NCBI RefSeq assembly: GCF_019916025.1
Contig: NZ_CP079738.1
Location: forward strand, 78,042-142,041
Origin: Paraclostridium bifermentans
GTDB taxonomy: Bacteria; Bacillota; Clostridia; Peptostreptococcales; Peptostreptococcaceae
Direction: 5' to 3'
DNA length: 64,000 nucleotides
Shown here: piece by piece, positions 16,212 to 25,262 of the stretch
Position numbering within the stretch: position 1 is the stretch's first letter
How the letters are laid out: every line of letters starts with the position of its first letter
Made by a program: the position numbers and the translations under genes
The notes under the pieces: model-generated
Told to the model about the DNA's origin: nothing
What the model saw: the letters and a program-made list of their open reading frames with translations, nothing else
Databases searched by the model: none

Positions 16212-17006
16212 ATGGGAGAAAATATTTTAACACCTAAGTCATGTGAGATAATAGACCTATTTAAAGAAACTGATAACGAATGGACATTTAGAATAGCAAG
16301 TGATGTTGTTCCTGAACATGGTCAGTTTTTACAATTATCTCTTCCAAAAGTTGGAGAAGCACCTATATCAGTAAGTGGATTTGATAATGGATATTTAGAA
16401 TTTACGATAAGAGCAGTAGGAAAAGTAACGGATGAAATATTTAAATTAAGCCCTGGAGATAAAATAGCTCTTAGAGGTGCATATGGTAAAGGATGGCCAG
16501 TAGATCAATTTAAAGGAAAGAATTTAATTATAGTAGCTGGAGGTACAGGAGTCGCACCAGTAAGAAGTTTAATAAATAAATTCTATAATGAACCTGAATT
16601 TTCTAAAAGTGTAAACCTTGTGTTTGGATTTAAAAATTCAGAAGGTATACTTTTTGAGAATGATTTAGAAAGATGGAGTGAAAAGTTTAATACCATATAT
16701 ACTTTAGACAATGATACAAAGTGTGGATGGAAAAAAGGTCTTGTAACTACGCATCTAAACAAATTACCTTTAGAAAAATTCGAAGATAATTATGAGGTTA
16801 TAATAGTTGGACCACCGGTGATGATGCATTTTACAGCTTTAGAGTTCTTAAAACTGGGAGTTCCAGAGGGAAAAATATGGGTTTCTTTTGAAAGAAAAAT
16901 GTCTTGTGCAGTAGGTAAATGTGGACATTGCAGAATAAACGAAACTTATGTATGCCTTGAAGGACCGGTATTTAACTATACAAAGGCTAAGACATTATTA
17001 GACTAG
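16212..17006 (+). CDS. asrB: Anaerobic sulfite reductase subunit B (set 1)
   Basis: A 264-aa flavin/NAD(P)H-binding reductase subunit of the ferredoxin-NADP reductase fold. FAD and pyridine-nucleotide blocks are seen as LRGAYGKGWPVD and IVAGGTGVAPVRSLI. A C-terminal cysteine cluster, CAVGKCGHCRINETYVC, binds the 2Fe-2S cluster. AsrB takes electrons from NADH. The ribosome site AGGAGGAG is inside the asrA end. asrC follows after 12 nt. Confidence 0.95.
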   Translation: MGENILTPKSCEIIDLFKETDNEWTFRIASDVVPEHGQFLQLSLPKVGEAPISVSGFDNGYLEFTIRAVGKVTDEIFKLSPGDKIALRGAYGKGWPVDQFKGKNLIIVAGGTGVAPVRSLINKFYNEPEFSKSVNLVFGFKNSEGILFENDLERWSEKFNTIYTLDNDTKCGWKKGLVTTHLNKLPLEKFEDNYEVIIVGPPVMMHFTALEFLKLGVPEGKIWVSFERKMSCAVGKCGHCRINETYVCLEGPVFNYTKAKTLLD

Positions 17007-17018
17007 GAGGGGTTAACT

Positions 17019-18068
17019 ATGAATCATGATATAGATATAAAAAAAGTTAGATTAAATTGCTTTCGTCAATCAAAAGTTCCAGGTGAATTTATGCTTCAAA
17101 TGCGTGTTCCAGGTGGAACTGTAAATGCTAAATACCTAAATGATATTCAAGAGATTGCTCAAAGATGGGGAAATGGAACATTCCACATGGGGATGAGACA
17201 AACATTTAATATTCCAGGAATAAAGTATGAAAATATTGATGAAGTTAATGAATTTATAAAAGACTATCTAAAAGAAGTTGAAGTTGATGAGTGCAACTGC
17301 GATATGGAGATTACGGAAAATGGATATCCTACAATAGGAGCTAGAAATGTAATGGCTTGTATAGGCAATACTCATTGTATAAAAGGAAATGTTAACACAA
17401 AAGATATGGCCAATAAAATAGAAAAATTAGTATTCCCTTCTCACTATCATATAAAAGTATCTGTAGCAGGTTGTCCAAATGATTGCGCTAAAGGACATTT
17501 TCAAGATTTTGGAGTTATAGGTCAAGCTAGAATGGAATATCATCCTGAAAGATGTATAGGGTGCGGAGCTTGTGTTAAAGCATGTGAGCACCATGCCACA
17601 AGGGTTCTAAGCTTAAATAACAAAGGGTTAGTAGATAAAGATATATGCTGTTGTGTTGGGTGTGGAGAATGCGTATTAGCATGTCCTGCAAGTGCATGGA
17701 CAAGAAAGCCTGAGAAATTTTATAGAATAGTTATAGGAGGAAGATCAGGGAAACAAACTCCTAGAATGGGTAAAACTTTTATAAATTTTGCAACTGAGGA
17801 AGTTGTTTTAGGCATCTTTGGAAACTGGCAAAAGTTCTCTGCATGGGCTCTAGATTATAAGCCACAGTATTTACATGGTGGACATTTAATTGATAGAGCA
17901 GGATATCATAAGTTTAAAGAGATAATTTTAGATGGTGTAGAGTTAAATCCTGAGGCTTTAGTGGCTGAGAATATATTCTGGGCGGAAACTGAATATAGAT
18001 CAAACTTTAATGTTAAGCCAATTAATAAACACAATGTAGTTGAATCAGATAGAGAAATTAGAAAATAA
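17019..18068 (+). CDS. asrC: Anaerobic sulfite reductase subunit C (set 1)
   Basis: A 349-aa siroheme subunit. The siroheme-4Fe-4S cysteines are in CIGNTHC and CPNDC (about residues 112-150). A ferredoxin-type cluster follows: CIGCGACVKACEH and CVGCGECVLACP. It carries out six-electron reduction of sulfite to sulfide. The ribosome site is AGGAGGGG. It has about 27 more residues than the second AsrC (29430-30398), mostly at the C-terminal end. Last gene of this operon, followed by a terminator. Confidence 0.95.
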   Translation: MNHDIDIKKVRLNCFRQSKVPGEFMLQMRVPGGTVNAKYLNDIQEIAQRWGNGTFHMGMRQTFNIPGIKYENIDEVNEFIKDYLKEVEVDECNCDMEITENGYPTIGARNVMACIGNTHCIKGNVNTKDMANKIEKLVFPSHYHIKVSVAGCPNDCAKGHFQDFGVIGQARMEYHPERCIGCGACVKACEHHATRVLSLNNKGLVDKDICCCVGCGECVLACPASAWTRKPEKFYRIVIGGRSGKQTPRMGKTFINFATEEVVLGIFGNWQKFSAWALDYKPQYLHGGHLIDRAGYHKFKEIILDGVELNPEALVAENIFWAETEYRSNFNVKPINKHNVVESDREIRK

Positions 18069-18075
18069 ATTTTAG

Positions 18076-18105
18076 AAAAAGACATACTTAAGTATGTCTT
18101 TTTTT
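18076..18105 (+). terminator. Terminator after asrC1
   Basis: AAAAAGACATAC and GTATGTCTTTTTTT form a 12-bp stem with a TTAA loop and a T tract. Confidence 0.92.
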
Positions 18106-18199
18106 CATTAAATAAAAACTTGTGAATAATCTATACAATATAGACACATCAAGTATCTTGAATCTATTGTAACTATAAAAAAATCTAATTGTATTCATT

Positions 18200-18264
18200 T
18201 ATAATTGCAATTAGCCAACTATGGAATTAGATGGTAATATATAAATAAATAGAAAACGTTTTCT
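18200..18264 (+). promoter_or_regulatory. gdh promoter region with cre-like palindrome
   Basis: AGAAAACGTTTTCT at 18251-18264 is a perfect 14-bp palindrome matching the CcpA cre pattern, 22 nt before the start codon. AATTGCAATT and GATGGTAATATAT lie before it, as in the asr1 region. Confidence 0.6.
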
Positions 18265-18286
18265 AATATTTCAAGGGGGTTTTATT

Positions 18287-19537
18287 ATGGAAACTAAAAA
18301 TTTTGGATTATTAGAAATTGCAAGAACACAAATTAAAAATGCATGCGATAAGTTAGAATTAGATTCATCTGTTTATGAAGTTTTAAAAAGTCCTATGAGG
18401 GTTTTAGAGGTATCATTTCCAGTAACAATGGATGATGGAAGTATAAAATTATTTACAGGTTACAGAGCTCAACATAATAATGTTTGTGGTCCTTTCAAAG
18501 GGGGGTTACGATTCCATCCTGCAGTATGCTTAGATGAGGTAAAGGCTTTATCTACTTGGATGACATTTAAATGTAGTGTAGTAGGATTACCTTATGGAGG
18601 GGGAAAAGGTGGAATTAATATCGATCCTAGAGATTACTCAAAGTCAGAGTTAGAAAGAATATCAAGGGGGTTTGCTAAATCGATAGCACCTATAGTTGGC
18701 GAGTATGAAGATATTCCTGCTCCAGATCTTAACACAAATGGAGAAATTATGGTATGGATGCTAGATGAACATACAAAGGCAACAGGTAAATTTTCACCAG
18801 GTGCGTACACAGGTAAACCAGTAGAGTTTTATGGATCATTAGCAAGAACAGAGGCCACAGGATTTGGAGTAGCTAATATGGCTATTGAAGCTGCTAAGAA
18901 AAAACATATGGACTTAAATAGTACTACTGTAGGAATACAAGGATTTGGGAATGTAGGTAGTTATACTGCCAAATATATGGATGAAGTTGGAGCAAAAATT
19001 ATAGCCGTAGAAGATCATACAGGATGTATATATAATAAAGATGGCATCAATGTAAAAGAACTTATTAAATATAATATGGAAAACAGATGCATTAAAGGAT
19101 TCCCAGGAGCTATACAAGTATCTCAAAGTGTAATAACAATGGATATAGATATACTTTTCCCTTGTGCGTTAGAAAAGCAAATTACACAAGAAAATGCCAA
19201 TGAAGTAAAAGCTAAAATTATATGTGAAGGAGGAAACGGACCAACTACTCCTGAAGCAGACAAAATTTTATATGAAAAAGATGTTGTAGTTATACCAGAT
19301 ATACTTGCAAATAGTGGGGGTGTTACAGTTTCTTACTTTGAATGGGTACAAAATTTAGAAAGAGTAATTTGGAGTTTTGAGAAAGTTCAAGTAAAACAAA
19401 AAGAAACAATGATAACAGCATTTGAAGAGATATGGGATATAATGAAAAAATATTCTGTTGATATGAGAACTGCTACTTACATGAAGTCTATAAAAAGAAT
19501 TCAAGAAGTTATGAATCTAAGAGGAATATTAAAATAA
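18287..19537 (+). CDS. gdh: Glutamate dehydrogenase, NAD(P)-dependent
   Basis: A 416-aa enzyme of the hexameric bacterial GDH family that interconverts glutamate and 2-oxoglutarate with ammonia. It has the substrate loop GLPYGGGKGG, the DLNTNGEIM block, and the Rossmann motif GIQGFGNVG. The C-terminal catalytic and dimer segments are complete. Coenzyme preference cannot be read from motifs. The ribosome site is AAGGGGG. It is followed after 22 nt by a small gene of unknown function. Its promoter resembles that of asr1. Confidence 0.96.
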   Translation: METKNFGLLEIARTQIKNACDKLELDSSVYEVLKSPMRVLEVSFPVTMDDGSIKLFTGYRAQHNNVCGPFKGGLRFHPAVCLDEVKALSTWMTFKCSVVGLPYGGGKGGINIDPRDYSKSELERISRGFAKSIAPIVGEYEDIPAPDLNTNGEIMVWMLDEHTKATGKFSPGAYTGKPVEFYGSLARTEATGFGVANMAIEAAKKKHMDLNSTTVGIQGFGNVGSYTAKYMDEVGAKIIAVEDHTGCIYNKDGINVKELIKYNMENRCIKGFPGAIQVSQSVITMDIDILFPCALEKQITQENANEVKAKIICEGGNGPTTPEADKILYEKDVVVIPDILANSGGVTVSYFEWVQNLERVIWSFEKVQVKQKETMITAFEEIWDIMKKYSVDMRTATYMKSIKRIQEVMNLRGILK

Positions 19538-19559
19538 TTCTATATAAGGGGCTGTATAT

Positions 19560-19799
19560 ATGAGTGAATTAAATATTTGGATGGATTTTATAAACACAGA
19601 ATGTGATATAGAATTTATGCATCAAGATGATATATACATTGTAAAAGATATAAATAATCAAAAACATATAGTAAAAAATGAGTATTTTTTACCAGATGTT
19701 TATAGCATTGAAGAAGTTCTAGAAAAAATGAGTATAGATAATAAATGCCTTAAAAATCTTATAGAAGAAAACCATGTAAAAATACTTTCTATATTTTAA
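19560..19799 (+). CDS. Small acidic protein downstream of gdh, unknown
   Basis: A 79-aa soluble protein without a known family. It is rich in acidic residues and hydrophobic strands (DDIYIVKDINNQKHIVKNEY), so it is probably a compact mixed fold. The ribosome site is AAGGGG before ATG 19560. It is 22 nt after gdh and likely in its operon. The stop directly abuts a GC-rich repeat. Confidence 0.65.
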   Translation: MSELNIWMDFINTECDIEFMHQDDIYIVKDINNQKHIVKNEYFLPDVYSIEEVLEKMSIDNKCLKNLIEENHVKILSIF

Positions 19800-19802
19800 A
19801 AT

Positions 19803-19855
19803 AAAAATTCGCTTTGCTCATGTCGCCAACGACTTCGTCCGTTGCTCAAAATGTC
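19803..19855 (+). repeat. GC-rich dispersed repeat, copy 1
   Basis: This 48-nt core (AAAATTCGCTTTGCTCATGT and on, ending GTTGCTCAAAA) has one mismatch to the reverse of copy 3 at 54680-54728. A diverged and longer copy 2 lies at 27402-27482. The GC content stands out from the AT-rich surroundings. A module ending GCGTAAAAAA (19900-19947) follows it, as in copy 2. Confidence 0.75.
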
Positions 19856-19941
19856 ATTTTTTACTTTCACCAAAATAATGGGATCACTAGGTTTTAAAAG
19901 TTATCCACAAATATTAGTGAAATATAATTTTATTAAGCGTA

Positions 19942-19988
19942 AAAAAGGACTTAGAATCTAGGTTATTAAGATTCTAAGTCCTTTTATT
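19942..19988. terminator. Bidirectional terminator
   Basis: AAAAAAGGACTTAGAATCT and AGATTCTAAGTCCTTTT form a stem with a 9-nt loop and A/T tracts, between the gdh unit and the converging transporter gene. Confidence 0.92.
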
Positions 19989-20036
19989 TATTTTTAGCAA
20001 TTAGCTATGAACTTGCAAAATAATTTATAATTAACT

Positions 20037-21203
20037 CTACTCTTCTACAATTACATTTTCTTGTGAATTTTGAGTTTGTTGATTTAATTTGAATTTTTTA
20101 TTTTTAATATGACCAACAGTAAGTACTGGTATTATTACAACGAAAATACCAATTATACCAGTATATCCGTATCCAATCTTAACTATGTTTGTAAGACCGA
20201 AAAGAGATATAGCCATAGATAGAATCATACAGCATAGAGAAAGAACTCCTCTTCTAACTGTTATGTTTGCTGGAACTTTAATAATATTTTCAAATCTTGC
20301 AATTGCACCGAATACACATCCTATACCAGTAGATATAAATGCAAGTAAAAGTACAATTGAGTACAATACTATAAGCCATCCTTTACCTATTTGCTTACAA
20401 ATATAAAGAATAGGAAGAGTTTCTCCAGAAGTCCCTGGAAGCCATGCAAATAACATCATACAACTCAGTACGATCATTACACTGTTTAATACAAACCCTA
20501 TTATAGTTGTTAAATTGATTTCCTTATCTGTTTTAAGAGGTTGACAGACACTTACAACTATTGACCACACTATAGCTTGGAATCCAGCATATTGAAGGCC
20601 TGACCATAAGGCCTCCCAAACTGATGAAGTTGCATATCCAGTTGTTGCTAATTGAGTAAAATTATCAGCATTTGCAGATATTCCTATATAACATATTAGA
20701 GTAAGACAAACGACTATTATGACAGTCATAAATGAAGAGGCACTTCTAATTAGGTTAGCACCAAATATTGTTAGTATAAATAATACTAATCCTGTTGCCA
20801 CTACTCCAAGATTGTAGCTAAGTCCAAATTCAGCAAATAATGCAGCTGCCCCAGCGATAGAACCTCCTGTAGCAAGTAAAACTATTATTAAATAACAAAT
20901 TTCAAATACGATAGGTAATACCTTATCATATGGTTCATAAAGTTTTTTAGCTATTGTTCTGTAGTCATAAGCTTGGTGATTTTTAGCCATAATCATTGTT
21001 TCCCTATAAACTAAAGCTATAATACCGATAATTAGGATTGGTATCCAGAATGTGTACCATCCATCTTCAACAAAGAAATTCATTGTCTGATTACCTGTAG
21101 CAAAGCCTCCCCCGACGTGAGCGGCAAACCAAACTGAAGCAACACCCAAAATTCCCTTAAAGTTAGGTTTAGAATTTAATGGATCTAAGTTATTGCTTTT
21201 CAT
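20037..21203 (-). CDS. Multi-pass membrane transporter, YkvI-like
   Basis: A 388-aa protein with about 10 hydrophobic helices. ATG 21203 is chosen because AAGGAG lies 9 nt before it; an upstream frame start at 21365 lacks a ribosome site. An unusual N-terminal block, AHVGGGFATGNQTMNFF, and the overall layout suggest the YkvI-type family. The C-terminus is polar and Gln/Asn-rich. The substrate is unknown. It is a single-gene unit, with a perfect palindrome just upstream. Confidence 0.75.
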   Translation of the reverse strand: MKSNNLDPLNSKPNFKGILGVASVWFAAHVGGGFATGNQTMNFFVEDGWYTFWIPILIIGIIALVYRETMIMAKNHQAYDYRTIAKKLYEPYDKVLPIVFEICYLIIVLLATGGSIAGAAALFAEFGLSYNLGVVATGLVLFILTIFGANLIRSASSFMTVIIVVCLTLICYIGISANADNFTQLATTGYATSSVWEALWSGLQYAGFQAIVWSIVVSVCQPLKTDKEINLTTIIGFVLNSVMIVLSCMMLFAWLPGTSGETLPILYICKQIGKGWLIVLYSIVLLLAFISTGIGCVFGAIARFENIIKVPANITVRRGVLSLCCMILSMAISLFGLTNIVKIGYGYTGIIGIFVVIIPVLTVGHIKNKKFKLNQQTQNSQENVIVEE

Positions 21204-21675
21204 CTTAAACATCTCCTTTGGTATAATTGTATTCACGTTTGTTGTTATTATAACAACAAATGTTTGTGTGAATTTTTTAGAATTGTATATTTGAAAGTTC
21301 TTGAAATCAAATAAGCAGGATAGTTGAATGGGTTGAGAAATATATGAATGCAAGAATTCCTGCAATATAAGTATTTGATAAAGATTTCCGATTTCCTTCT
21401 ACAAAAAATTTAAAATTATTTTTGATTACTATTTATTCAAATAGACTTAATTAGCATTTTATATTGTTAACAAGCTGATTAACAACAGTTATAAAGGATA
21501 AATAAGATGGCGAATTTATATGGTTTTGACTCGGAAATTTATTATAAAAAAATATAGATGTTTAAGCTTGAAGTAATAAATAAAGAGAATTAACAAATAT
21601 TATTTAAAAATAATTAAGAAGGCTATAGTATATATATCTTAGACCTATAGCCCTAAATTTTAATGGTATTTACTT
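21204..21675. other. Intergenic region between transporter and small membrane protein
   Basis: 472 bases. Beside the palindrome at 21238-21260, a GGCTATAG/CTATAGCC inverted repeat at 21620-21651 sits just after the 21676 gene, with a weak T tract on the minus strand. No other feature. Confidence 0.5.
21238..21260. promoter_or_regulatory. Perfect palindrome upstream of the transporter
   Basis: TTTGTTGTTAT and ATAACAACAAA, 11 bp each with one central base, lie 35 nt before the start codon. This is the right place and form for an operator. No regulator is assigned. Confidence 0.6.
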
Positions 21676-21975
21676 TTAATATCCAAAATATTCTCCAATG
21701 TATAATGGCCCATACTTTGATATAATCCAATTTTCTAAAGATGTTTGAGTTGATGATTCGATTGGAGGGTTATTTATAGTGTACATAGTCTGATTTTTTT
21801 TGATATCATTAGGTTGTTTATATGAAGCAATTGATACTGACATATTTAAAGCATTTATAGGATATCCATGTTTTAATACAGCTAATCTTAAAGATCCAAT
21901 AGGTGTACAAAATAAATACAATAATGTAGCTAAAAATAACATAATAGAAATACTATATTTTAAAAATTTTTTCAA
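21676..21975 (-). CDS. Small membrane-anchored protein, unknown
   Basis: A 99-aa protein with one N-terminal helix (residues 7-24, SISIMLFLATLLYLFCTP) and then a polar tail with Asn/Pro/Ser (TINNPPIESSTQTSL). It may be a signal-anchor protein facing outward. No family is recognised. The ribosome site is AAAGGGAG. It is a single-gene unit. Confidence 0.6.
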   Translation of the reverse strand: MKKFLKYSISIMLFLATLLYLFCTPIGSLRLAVLKHGYPINALNMSVSIASYKQPNDIKKNQTMYTINNPPIESSTQTSLENWIISKYGPLYIGEYFGY

Positions 21976-22135
21976 AGCTGTCTCCCTTTTTAAGTTTTAT
22001 TCAATTCATATCTTATTGAAAATCAAGTTGTATCATTTAATTAAAACAGAGGTACAATTTTAAATGAATTTTACCATAGAGTTATTTATAATTTTTATAT
22101 TTGGATTAATATATAGATATTTTGGAGTAAGATAC

Positions 22136-22645
22136 TTATATTTCAATAATAAATTGATTATAAACATTACCATCTTCTACTATAGTTTTAAACAATACAC
22201 CATTATTTAATTTTATAACCTTTTGGGAGCGTATATTTGTAGATTCACAATTTAATATAACTTGATTAATACCAAGTTGCTTTGCTAAAGGTAATGCCAA
22301 TTCTAATATTTTATTACCATAGCCATTACCTCTATATCGTGGAGCTATATCATATCCGATATGACCATGTAAAGGAATTGCTTGATGTCTAATTCTAACT
22401 ACACCTAAGACATTGTTATACTCATTTACCAGCCAAAAAGTTGATGAAGGAATATAACCTTTAGGTAAATCAAAGCCTTTAGCATTATTATTTAATTTAG
22501 TTACGTATTGTTCGAAATTATGTATTGCTACTTTATACATATTAAAATATTCTGAATCACCATTTGTTTTGTAGTCGTTTATATTTTCTAGAAAGCTATT
22601 CATATAAATCATATTTGGTGGTTTTAACTCTAAATTTTGTAGCAT
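22136..22645 (-). CDS. GNAT acetyltransferase
   Basis: A 169-aa GNAT-fold protein. The acetyl-CoA loop is RYRGNGYGNKILELALPLAK (about 112-131), after VLGVVRIRHQ and HIGYDIAP. The INQVILNCESTNIRSQKVI segment follows. It is the predicted-acyltransferase type (COG3981-like) with a long N-terminal arm. Acceptor unknown. The ribosome site is AAGGAG. Alone on the minus strand. Confidence 0.88.
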   Translation of the reverse strand: MLQNLELKPPNMIYMNSFLENINDYKTNGDSEYFNMYKVAIHNFEQYVTKLNNNAKGFDLPKGYIPSSTFWLVNEYNNVLGVVRIRHQAIPLHGHIGYDIAPRYRGNGYGNKILELALPLAKQLGINQVILNCESTNIRSQKVIKLNNGVLFKTIVEDGNVYNQFIIEI

Positions 22646-22745
22646 AGCATTACTCCTTTTTAAAATTAATGGTATGTTATTTTTGTTATGATATCAATTA
22701 ATTTTTAAATAGGTATATAAAGTTTAAATTGAAGAATTAAAATCT

Positions 22746-22781
22746 AAAAAGTACTTACTATTTCAGTAAGTACTTTTTTAT
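22746..22781. terminator. Terminator overlapping the end of the DUF1835 gene
   Basis: AAAAAGTACTTACT and AGTAAGTACTTTTT pair with a 5-nt loop. The TAG stop of the minus-strand gene at 22758 is inside the hairpin. Confidence 0.85.
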
Positions 22782-23405
22782 TAAATGATAGGCTTGTAAA
22801 TCACTAATACCGTAATCTGTACCTTCAAGTAATAGCTTTTCAATTAGTTGATTTTCAGATAATGTATTATTATTTTTTATAATCATAGCAAGTTTTCCTT
22901 TATCTGATAAATAATCAAAATACAATGATATAGCTTTATCCATAATGGAATCATTACCTTGCACGTATTCTTTATGCAATAAGATTTTTTCATATAATGC
23001 TTGATAACTCCCAAGAGCGATATATGTTTTTTCTCGAACGATATTAAAACTTTCATCGTCAATTATAACTGTAAATACATTGCCTTTATAATTTTGAGTT
23101 TCTAGAAAGCAAAGAATAGTTAATAAATTCAATTGGCAGAATGTATCTGATCCGAACCATAAAATAATTTCTTCATATTGTTCTAATTCTTTTGTAAACT
23201 TAAAAAAAGCATGTGACTTTTTATAGTATTCTTCTATAGAAACATTAAGTTGAGATGCGCGATTTATACAAAATTCATTAGAAAATACATTTGATGTAGA
23301 ATTTCCTACCATAATTGCTTCATTAAAAGGAATTCCTTTTGTACAAAATGTTCTTTCAAAGTATTTATTAAAAACCTCTCCATTTGTTATATTTGCTATT
23401 TTCAT
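22758..23405 (-). CDS. DUF1835-type protein
   Basis: A 215-aa protein from ATG 23405; an earlier TTG start at 23426 is possible. The DUF1835 pattern is visible: the opening NITNGEVFNKYF, FNEAIMVGNST, then EEIILWFGSDTFCQLNLLTIL, the family's central block. Function unknown. Such proteins are often small cytosolic proteins with a Rossmann-like strand order. The terminator overlaps the stop. Alone in its unit. Confidence 0.75.
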   Translation of the reverse strand: MKIANITNGEVFNKYFERTFCTKGIPFNEAIMVGNSTSNVFSNEFCINRASQLNVSIEEYYKKSHAFFKFTKELEQYEEIILWFGSDTFCQLNLLTILCFLETQNYKGNVFTVIIDDESFNIVREKTYIALGSYQALYEKILLHKEYVQGNDSIMDKAISLYFDYLSDKGKLAMIIKNNNTLSENQLIEKLLLEGTDYGISDLQAYHLIKKYLLK

Positions 23406-23478
23406 AGTATATATTTTACCTTCCAAAAATTAAATATTAAAAATTAATCATCTAAATTATACCATAGTGTTATATAAT

Positions 23479-23652
23479 CTAGATTTTTCTATTTCTTAAC
23501 TTTATAATCTCAGATACTAGTTTTCCAGAAATAAGTACTAAAATTAAAGCTATTAGTATATTAGCTATTAAAATGCCTTTAAAAACCGTTATATTGAATA
23601 GCATTAGAATTGGTATAAGTGAGCTTAATATTATAAACTTTTTATTTTGCAT
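23479..23652 (-). CDS. 57-aa double-span membrane protein
   Basis: ATG 23652 is preceded by AAGGGGTG. There is an earlier GTG at 23661, but it leaves no room for the site. It has two helices (about 6-24 and 28-45) and a basic tail (KLRNRKI). No known family. Confidence 0.6.
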   Translation of the reverse strand: MQNKKFIILSSLIPILMLFNITVFKGILIANILIALILVLISGKLVSEIIKLRNRKI

Positions 23653-23781
23653 TCCATTCACCCCTTATGAATTTAATATGTTTAAAGTTATTTTAACATT
23701 TAAGATATAAATGATTCCGAATCAGGAATAAAATAGCTTTAATTTGGAGTGAAATATTAAAATGTAATTTATAGACTATAA

Positions 23782-24075
23782 TTATTCAAACCATTCAGAA
23801 GGTGATTGATTGAAATAATGAGCATCAAATTCTACTATTTTATAATCTTGTATACCATAAGTTTTAAAAGGTTCATTTGATAAATACTCATTCAATCTTT
23901 CAATAGACTCTGATTTCATAACAAATAGACCTCCACTCATATCTGATTTAAGTGCAGACATTAAGATCAATCCTTTGTCCATTGCTTTTTGAGTGTAATC
24001 CATATGCTCTTTCATAATAGTATCATCAATTTTATTTGGATTTTTTAGTATTCCTTCAACCATAAAATATTTCAT
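23782..24075 (-). CDS. YciI-family protein
   Basis: A 97-aa alpha/beta ferredoxin-like protein of the YCII family. Visible pattern: a first strand ending MVEGILKN, the helix with KEHMDYTQKAMDKGLILMSA, the middle strand GGLFVMKSES, and PFKTYGIQDYKIVEFDAHYF at the end. The family includes small oxidoreductase-like or muconolactone-type enzymes without a firm assignment. AGGAGG precedes ATG 24075. Confidence 0.85.
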   Translation of the reverse strand: MKYFMVEGILKNPNKIDDTIMKEHMDYTQKAMDKGLILMSALKSDMSGGLFVMKSESIERLNEYLSNEPFKTYGIQDYKIVEFDAHYFNQSPSEWFE

Positions 24076-24245
24076 TTTTTATCCTCCTAATTAAGTTGTA
24101 TTATATATAAATAAACGTGATTATTACTAGTTTCAATTTAAATAATAAATACCCTTATGCTTATCAAATAAACAATAGGTAATACTTAATTAGGATTTCT
24201 GATTGGAATTAAAGGATAATATCTAAAATAAATAAATTTCTAATA

Positions 24246-24962
24246 TTATATGTATAAAAAAGACCAGTTATAAAACAGGAATTCTCCTAAAATAGCTAAT
24301 GAAAGGTACATAACGGCTTCATTTTTAGATATAGACTTTTTACTTATATATACGCTAAATTTATTTTGATTATCTATATTAGATATAGACACAAATATAG
24401 GTAACTTAATTATGTATTTAAATAATTTAGTTACACATAACCATATTAAATATCCAAAAACAGCTCCCAATGAGTTCATCATTAAATCATCAATATCTGA
24501 AACCCTATGATTAAATAGTTGACAAAATTCAATTGCTAACGAAAAACATAGTCCAACGCAAAACACTTTACTAAGATTCCTAAACTTACTCCAAATAAAA
24601 GGAAGTAAAAAACCTAGAGGCATAAACATTATAATATTTAAGATATATGTAGTAGCCCCTGATGAACTAAATGGAACTAAGTTTATTTCTTCTATTCGGA
24701 CTATATTTCCAAACTGACCTATATCCCATATACTTCCTATTCCGGCTACGATAATTGCTAAAGAAACATAAAGTAAGAAAACATAAACTTTTATTAAATG
24801 TGGTATTAAGTTTACTTTATCTTTAATTTTTCTAGATTTTATAGTAATTATTTGATATATAAAACAAGGTATTATCACACAAAGAAGTGGGTAAATCATA
24901 TACATAACTTTAAAACTTCTCCCTTCAAAATTAAATTTGTTAACTAATATAAATACTAACAT
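24246..24962 (-). CDS. VanZ-family membrane protein
   Basis: A 238-aa polytopic protein. The VanZ pattern is present: VPFSSSG, IIMFMPLGFLLPF, AIEFCQLFNHRVSDIDDLMMNSLGAVFGY (conserved DID near 155). VanZ proteins are linked to teicoplanin resistance or lipid/wall traits, though most members lack a tested function. ATG 24962 has no ribosome site; a start about 20 codons inside (24905) after GAAGGGAG is possible. Confidence 0.85.
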   Translation of the reverse strand: MLVFILVNKFNFEGRSFKVMYMIYPLLCVIIPCFIYQIITIKSRKIKDKVNLIPHLIKVYVFLLYVSLAIIVAGIGSIWDIGQFGNIVRIEEINLVPFSSSGATTYILNIIMFMPLGFLLPFIWSKFRNLSKVFCVGLCFSLAIEFCQLFNHRVSDIDDLMMNSLGAVFGYLIWLCVTKLFKYIIKLPIFVSISNIDNQNKFSVYISKKSISKNEAVMYLSLAILGEFLFYNWSFLYI

Positions 24963-25004
24963 TATTTTAGGATTATAAATCTTAAGATTTTCTTAAATTT
25001 ATAT

Positions 25005-25208
25005 ATGAATAAGAAGAATGTAGAAAAAATTTCAGATGAACCATTAAGATATATAAGTAGGTCTTACAATGATTTTACAGAGTATATGGAATCCGATGGA
25101 TATACAGTGGAGCAGATGGGTAGAGGATTTGATTTGAAAAAAGGTAATTATAGAAACTTAGTTGTTGCTGAAGGGTTTATGGGAATATATGAAATCTTTA
25201 TTGAGTGA
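25005..25208 (+). CDS. Small hypothetical protein
   Basis: A 67-aa acidic protein with no known family. It starts at ATG 25005 with a poor ribosome site. Content such as YISRSYNDFTEYMESDGYTVEQMGRGFDLK looks protein-like, with a mixed fold. A strong terminator follows directly. Confidence 0.5.
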   Translation: MNKKNVEKISDEPLRYISRSYNDFTEYMESDGYTVEQMGRGFDLKKGNYRNLVVAEGFMGIYEIFIE

Positions 25209-25252
25209 AAAAGGATTGCTATTATATTAATTTATAATAGCAATCTTTTTTT
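25208..25252. terminator. Bidirectional terminator
   Basis: AAAAAGGATTGCTATTATA and its complement ending in TTTTTTT, between the plus-strand hypothetical gene and the minus-strand holin-like gene. Confidence 0.88.
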
Positions 25253-25262
25253 ATGTAAACAA

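Noticed and set aside
22063..22206. 48-codon hydrophobic plus-strand frame near the acetyltransferase end
   Set aside because: The ribosome site is poorly spaced and the frame overlaps the 3' end of a real gene on the other strand.
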